Assembly (NCBI GenBank): GCA_018883485.1
Contig: VEQB01000116.1
Span: 1-7,101, forward strand
Length of the DNA: 7,101 nucleotides
Source: Bacteroidota bacterium
GTDB lineage: Bacteria > Bacteroidota > Bacteroidia > UKL13-3
Reading direction: 5' to 3'
Of this stretch, positions 6,703-7,101 are shown one piece after another (within the stretch, counting starts at the first letter, position 1; each line of letters opens with the position of its first letter). Under the pieces are notes generated by a model. It had not been told where the DNA came from, searched no databases, and worked only from the letters and a program-made list of their open reading frames with translations. The translations under genes and the position numbers were made by a program.

Positions 6703-7101
6703 TTATATTAGCTTTTCTAATACACTTACAATACGATTAATTAATTTCATCCTTTCTTGATGAAATTCTTTTAAGCCATCTTTGGCATCATTAGATAAGT
6801 TGTTTGTTGCCTCGCTTTGTTTTATCTCCAAGTTGTTGCTTTTTGAGATTTGGGGGGGGGTAAAACGGATCTCCATCAACAAGTAATTCCTTAGGGTCAA
6901 CCTCAAAAAAGTCGCACAATAAGAGCAATGTATTGAATTTTATTTGAGCATTGGCTTTTTCATATTTAGCCACTGATGATTGTGATAGCTCTAGTGCTTC
7001 TGCTAGCTCCAATTGAGAAATTTTTTTCTTATTTCTTAATTTTGAGAAGATTAAATATCTAAATGAAGCTGCTTTCTTTTCTAATGTGGCATCAATTAGA
7101 T
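6703..7101 (-). CDS. XRE-family helix-turn-helix regulator, start outside window, frame broken at a C9 tract
   Basis: A DNA-binding transcription regulator of the Cro/C1 type. The frame is open to the window edge at 7101, and the start codon is not visible. The visible part holds an HTH_3 domain (visible residues about 16-73): LRNKKKISQLELAEAL as helices 1-2, LSQSSVAKYEKAN as the recognition helix, then FNTLLLLCDFFEVDPKELL. At 6852-6860 the coding strand has nine C. As written, translation runs on for only about 20 Lys-rich residues and stops at 6791. With one C fewer (or two more) the HTH joins a 49-residue tail in the next frame, with helical DAKDGLKEFHQERMKLINRIVSVLEKLI stopping at 6703. 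Many Bacteroidota XRE proteins have such helical or coiled-coil tails, so I take the joined form as the ancestral protein. It may control the cluster 135 bp downstream or itself; that is inferred. Confidence 0.8.
6852..6860 (-). repeat. Homopolymer tract of nine C (coding strand) inside the regulator gene
   Basis: Nine G on the plus strand, C on the coding strand, in otherwise AT-rich DNA. The tract sits exactly where the two reading frames of the regulator meet: codons TAC CCC CCC CCA in the HTH frame and CAA ATC in the tail frame. Tracts of this length are prone to slippage in replication, and also to miscalled length in sequencing. Confidence 0.9.

Noticed and set aside
6703..6906. A separate small gene covering the regulator's tail
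   Set aside because: Its only upstream start is a TTG inside the HTH gene. The frame is better explained as the continuation of the regulator across the C9 tract.
1..7101. CRISPR arrays, tRNA or rRNA genes, transposases
   Set aside because: I saw no regularly spaced long repeats, no tRNA- or rRNA-like sequence and no transposase or integrase motifs on either strand.

Overview
The window looks like a chromosomal stretch from a member of the Bacteroidota. The reasons are a type III glutamine synthetase, signal peptides that typically end just before a Gln, start codons without Shine-Dalgarno sequences but with A-rich leaders, and two upstream regions carrying the Bacteroidota sigma factor -7 element TAnnTTTG. 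Every gene I can support is on the minus strand, so gene order runs from high to low coordinates.

The left half (1-3562) is core metabolism: the N-terminal part of a type III glutamine synthetase (cut by the window edge), a short Ppx/GppA-type phosphatase, and the E2 acetyltransferase of the pyruvate dehydrogenase complex. The E2 gene has a good promoter match directly upstream. Between E2 and the phosphatase gene lies a short tandem heptamer repeat.

The right half (3677-7101) is clearly more AT-rich and looks like accessory DNA. It holds a tight four-gene cluster that I infer to be one operon: a secreted protein with eight clustered cysteines, a secreted TlpA-like thioredoxin-fold protein with a large N-terminal region, a small exported protein of unknown function, and a probable outer-membrane beta-barrel protein. 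The genes are separated by 5 bp or overlap by about 20 bp, which suggests coupled expression. All four products have N-terminal export signals, so the cluster appears dedicated to the cell envelope. A Cys-rich protein beside a thiol-disulfide protein suggests, but does not prove, an enzyme-substrate link.

Upstream of this cluster, at the right edge, is an XRE-type helix-turn-helix regulator gene whose start lies outside the window. Its reading frame is broken at a run of nine C residues. Removing one C joins the DNA-binding domain to a helical C-terminal tail, so the tract is a phase-variation switch, a recent mutation or a sequencing error.
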